NCBI GenBank assembly: GCA_963422275.1
Contig: OY729418.1
Coordinates: forward strand, 1,798,001-1,862,000
Length of the DNA stretch: 64,000 nucleotides
Reading direction: 5' to 3'
Source: G963422275 sp963422275
GTDB lineage: Bacteria > Pseudomonadota > Alphaproteobacteria > Rhodobacterales > Rhodobacteraceae
The number at the start of each line of letters is the position of its first letter. The first letter of the stretch is position 1. The notes under the pieces were generated by a model. It had not been told where the DNA came from, made no database searches, and saw only the letters and a list, made by a program, of their open reading frames with translations. The translations under genes and the position numbers were made by a program. This document shows, piece by piece, positions 62,319-64,000 of the stretch.

Positions 62319-62996
62319 ATGCTTGCAAGGCTTCCAGTGAAAGAGCGGGAAGATGCTCTCGCGGAGCTTAAGACTTTCATTGCGGCTGGGAGATACAAAC
62401 CTGGTGACAGGCTGCCATCGGAGCGCGAACTGATCGTCAGGCTGGGCCTGACCCGAATGAGGTTGCGCTGGGCTCTCGATGAACTGGAGCGCAAGGGAAG
62501 GATTTGGCGCCATGTTGGCAAGGGCACGTTCCTTACGGATGATGGCAAGGAACGTTTGGCGGAGCTCAGTCGGAGAGTCACACCGGTGCAAATGATGCGG
62601 GCGCGGCTTGCGCTAGAGCCCGCGCTTGCGAAGGAGGCTGCAATCAATGCGTCCGAGTCGGCGCTGTCCAGGATAAAGGTGAGCTTGGACCGCACAGTAT
62701 CGGCCGCGACTTGGGCCGAGTACGAGACAAGCGACGACCTGTTCCACCGCATGATCGCGGAGGCAACGGACAACGTGCTGTTGCTCTCGCTCTTCGACCA
62801 ACTCAATCATGTTCGGCGGGCAGTGGCCTGGAACACGGTTGTCCGGAATTCACGGTGCCCACCGGCAAACCATGCGAGTTTCAGCGAACATGAGCGTATT
62901 GCTTCGGCGATCAAGGCACGCAATCCTGCAACGGCCGATTCGGCCATGCGAGATCACTTGCGATCGGTCTCAACCCGATTGTTCGGGGAGGTGTGA
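62319..62996 (+). CDS. GntR-family regulator with FCD domain
   Basis: A 225-residue regulator. The N-terminal winged helix is complete: LAELKTFIAAGRYKPGDRLPSERELIVRLGLTRMRLRWALDELERKGRIWRHVGKGTFL. The C-terminal helical FCD domain (MRARLALEPALAKEAAI, DDLFHRMIAEATDNVLLLSLF, SEHERIASAIKARNPATADSAMRDHL) has the histidines that usually bind metal and an acid ligand. It is placed between the divergent FAH gene and the downstream binding-protein gene, so it probably controls both in response to their substrate. Confidence 0.9.
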   Translation: MLARLPVKEREDALAELKTFIAAGRYKPGDRLPSERELIVRLGLTRMRLRWALDELERKGRIWRHVGKGTFLTDDGKERLAELSRRVTPVQMMRARLALEPALAKEAAINASESALSRIKVSLDRTVSAATWAEYETSDDLFHRMIAEATDNVLLLSLFDQLNHVRRAVAWNTVVRNSRCPPANHASFSEHERIASAIKARNPATADSAMRDHLRSVSTRLFGEV

Positions 62997-63077
62997 CGGC
63001 GGCGCACCGGGTCATTCCGCCGGGCCGCGGGAAGATGCGGCCGGACCTAGCTTGAAAACGACAAGGAGAATTTCGAA

Positions 63078-64000
63078 ATGGTACAATTCTTGAGAAAGAT
63101 GATCAGGGCGGTAGCGGTCCTGCCGTTCGCTGCCGGTCTTGCAGTGTCTGCTGTGCAGGCAGATACCATTCGCATCGCACTCGGCGAGACACCGTCTGAC
63201 GAGCTTGCGGCCTTTTTTGTCGCGCTTGACCGGGCGAAGGCCAACGGCCTCGATTACGAGTGGACTGCCTTCTCGGACGAAGAACTGGCAATTCAGGCGG
63301 TGCTGAGCGGGCAGATGGATATCGGCTTCGGCACTCCCTATGCGGCAATGCAGAGATCGAAGGCACCTGTGAGAATCATCTTCCAGCTCTCGAAACTTAA
63401 GTTCTTTCCGGTAACCACAAAGAAGTACAGCAAGCTCGAGGATTTGGATGGAGAGCCGATCCTTCTGCATTCGCGCGGCGGTGGAACGGATTCAATTGCC
63501 AATGTCATCGAGGACAAGGCTGGCATAACGTTTGGCGAACGCTCCTATGTCCCTGGGTCCGCCAACCGTGTCGTCGCGCTGGTTGCCGGTCAAGCGGATG
63601 CAACAATAATCGATCTTTCCAACAAGAACAAAGTAATGCGTCAGCATGGAGACAAGTTCAATGTGCTGCCAATGTTCGATGTCGAGGCTTCGGACGAGGC
63701 GTTATTCGCCAATCTCGACTGGATTAAAGAAAACGAGGCTCAAGTGCAGATTTTCGTCGATGCGCTGCTCAGCGTCTGGCAGGAAATGAATGCCGACCCC
63801 GCGATTGTCCGTAAGGAGACCGATCCAGAAGGTCCTATCGGGCAGTTGCCGGAAGAGATTCTGGAGAGTCTTGACAACTTTTACGCTGAGGCGGTTGCTG
63901 GCGGGCTGTACGATCCAAACGGAGGTGGCCGGAAGGCCGCAATGGCCGACTTGGAATGGTACAGCAATGCCGGTCAGCTCGAGGGCGATCCAGCGACCCT
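63078..64000 (+). CDS. Periplasmic binding protein (NMT1/taurine-type), cut by the window end
   Basis: The frame is open for 307 codons and runs off the end. AAGGAG precedes the ATG. MVQFLRKMIRAVAVLPFAAGLAVSAVQAD is a signal peptide; DTIRIALGETPSDELAAFFVALDRAKANGLDYEW and AIQAVLSGQMDIGFGTPYAAM are typical of NMT1/SsuA/TauA-like binding proteins of ABC importers for sulfonates, thiamine precursors or aromatic acids. The GntR gene lies 81 bases upstream. Permease and ATPase genes are expected beyond the window. Confidence 0.85.
   Translation, partial: MVQFLRKMIRAVAVLPFAAGLAVSAVQADTIRIALGETPSDELAAFFVALDRAKANGLDYEWTAFSDEELAIQAVLSGQMDIGFGTPYAAMQRSKAPVRIIFQLSKLKFFPVTTKKYSKLEDLDGEPILLHSRGGGTDSIANVIEDKAGITFGERSYVPGSANRVVALVAGQADATIIDLSNKNKVMRQHGDKFNVLPMFDVEASDEALFANLDWIKENEAQVQIFVDALLSVWQEMNADPAIVRKETDPEGPIGQLPEEILESLDNFYAEAVAGGLYDPNGGGRKAAMADLEWYSNAGQLEGDPAT

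Noticed and set aside
1..64000. CRISPR arrays, tRNA and rRNA genes
   Set aside because: I scanned by eye for regularly spaced repeats and for tRNA T-arm patterns and found none that fold convincingly. A dedicated search with tRNAscan or a CRISPR finder would be decisive.

Overview
The window reads as a GC-rich alphaproteobacterial chromosome. The dnaK-dnaJ pair is preceded by a heat-shock promoter of the alphaproteobacterial type (CTTG-N18-CCTATAT). The transport genes are dominated by tripartite tricarboxylate (TTT) and ABC systems built on periplasmic binding proteins. No tRNA, rRNA or CRISPR array was seen. Insertion sequences are frequent and many genes are broken, so the genome looks IS-expanded and actively losing genes, possibly in a host-associated or marine lineage; I cannot name a genus.

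Region 1 (1-27.8 kb) is a decaying defence and toxin-antitoxin island around a few core genes. It holds vapBC (vapC frameshifted), a truncated restriction-modification subunit, a methyltransferase with its restriction gene split by an IS1595-family element, dnaK-dnaJ, parDE-like genes, a broken nucleotidyltransferase with two unknown coupled partners, higBA with an ImmA-type peptidase, an orphan methyltransferase, alkB, cysQ-kdsB, a broken hsdM, an abiE pair, and remnants of a DUF1156/DUF499 anti-phage cassette with a DUF433-DUF5615 module inside it. Relics of the IS5, IS1595 and IS982 families and of a short repeat with TAAGAT...TTGCGAAA ends lie between them.

Region 2 (27.8-41.7 kb, all minus strand) holds two catabolic operons. 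One encodes a class II aldolase, an ABC sugar transporter and an FGGY sugar kinase. The other encodes a TTT transporter with fused TctA-TctB, a PrpF-like isomerase, a 2-hydroxyacid dehydrogenase and a TcuA-like flavoprotein, which suggests use of a tricarballylate- or aconitate-like acid.

Region 3 (42.5-47.6 kb) is the most unusual part. A polytopic membrane protein with repeated periplasmic domains and an adjoining N,N-dimethylformamidase-beta-like domain carry two very long homopolymer tracts. One is G22 just after the start codon and the other is G15 at the junction between the two reading frames, next to a 17-bp tandem duplication. This looks like a doubly switched contingency (phase-variable) locus.

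Region 4 (48.1-54.9 kb, minus) is one operon: tctC-tctB-tctA, a SauS-like acylating aldehyde dehydrogenase, and a two-subunit succinyl-CoA-synthetase-like ligase. Together these fit uptake and CoA-dependent reduction of sulfoacetate. Region 5 (55-64 kb) has a Slam-type outer-membrane protein with a TbpB-like surface lipoprotein, nested IS relics, a DsbC/DsbG-like protein, and a GntR regulator divergent from an FAH-family hydrolase, followed by the start of a periplasmic binding protein cut off by the window end.
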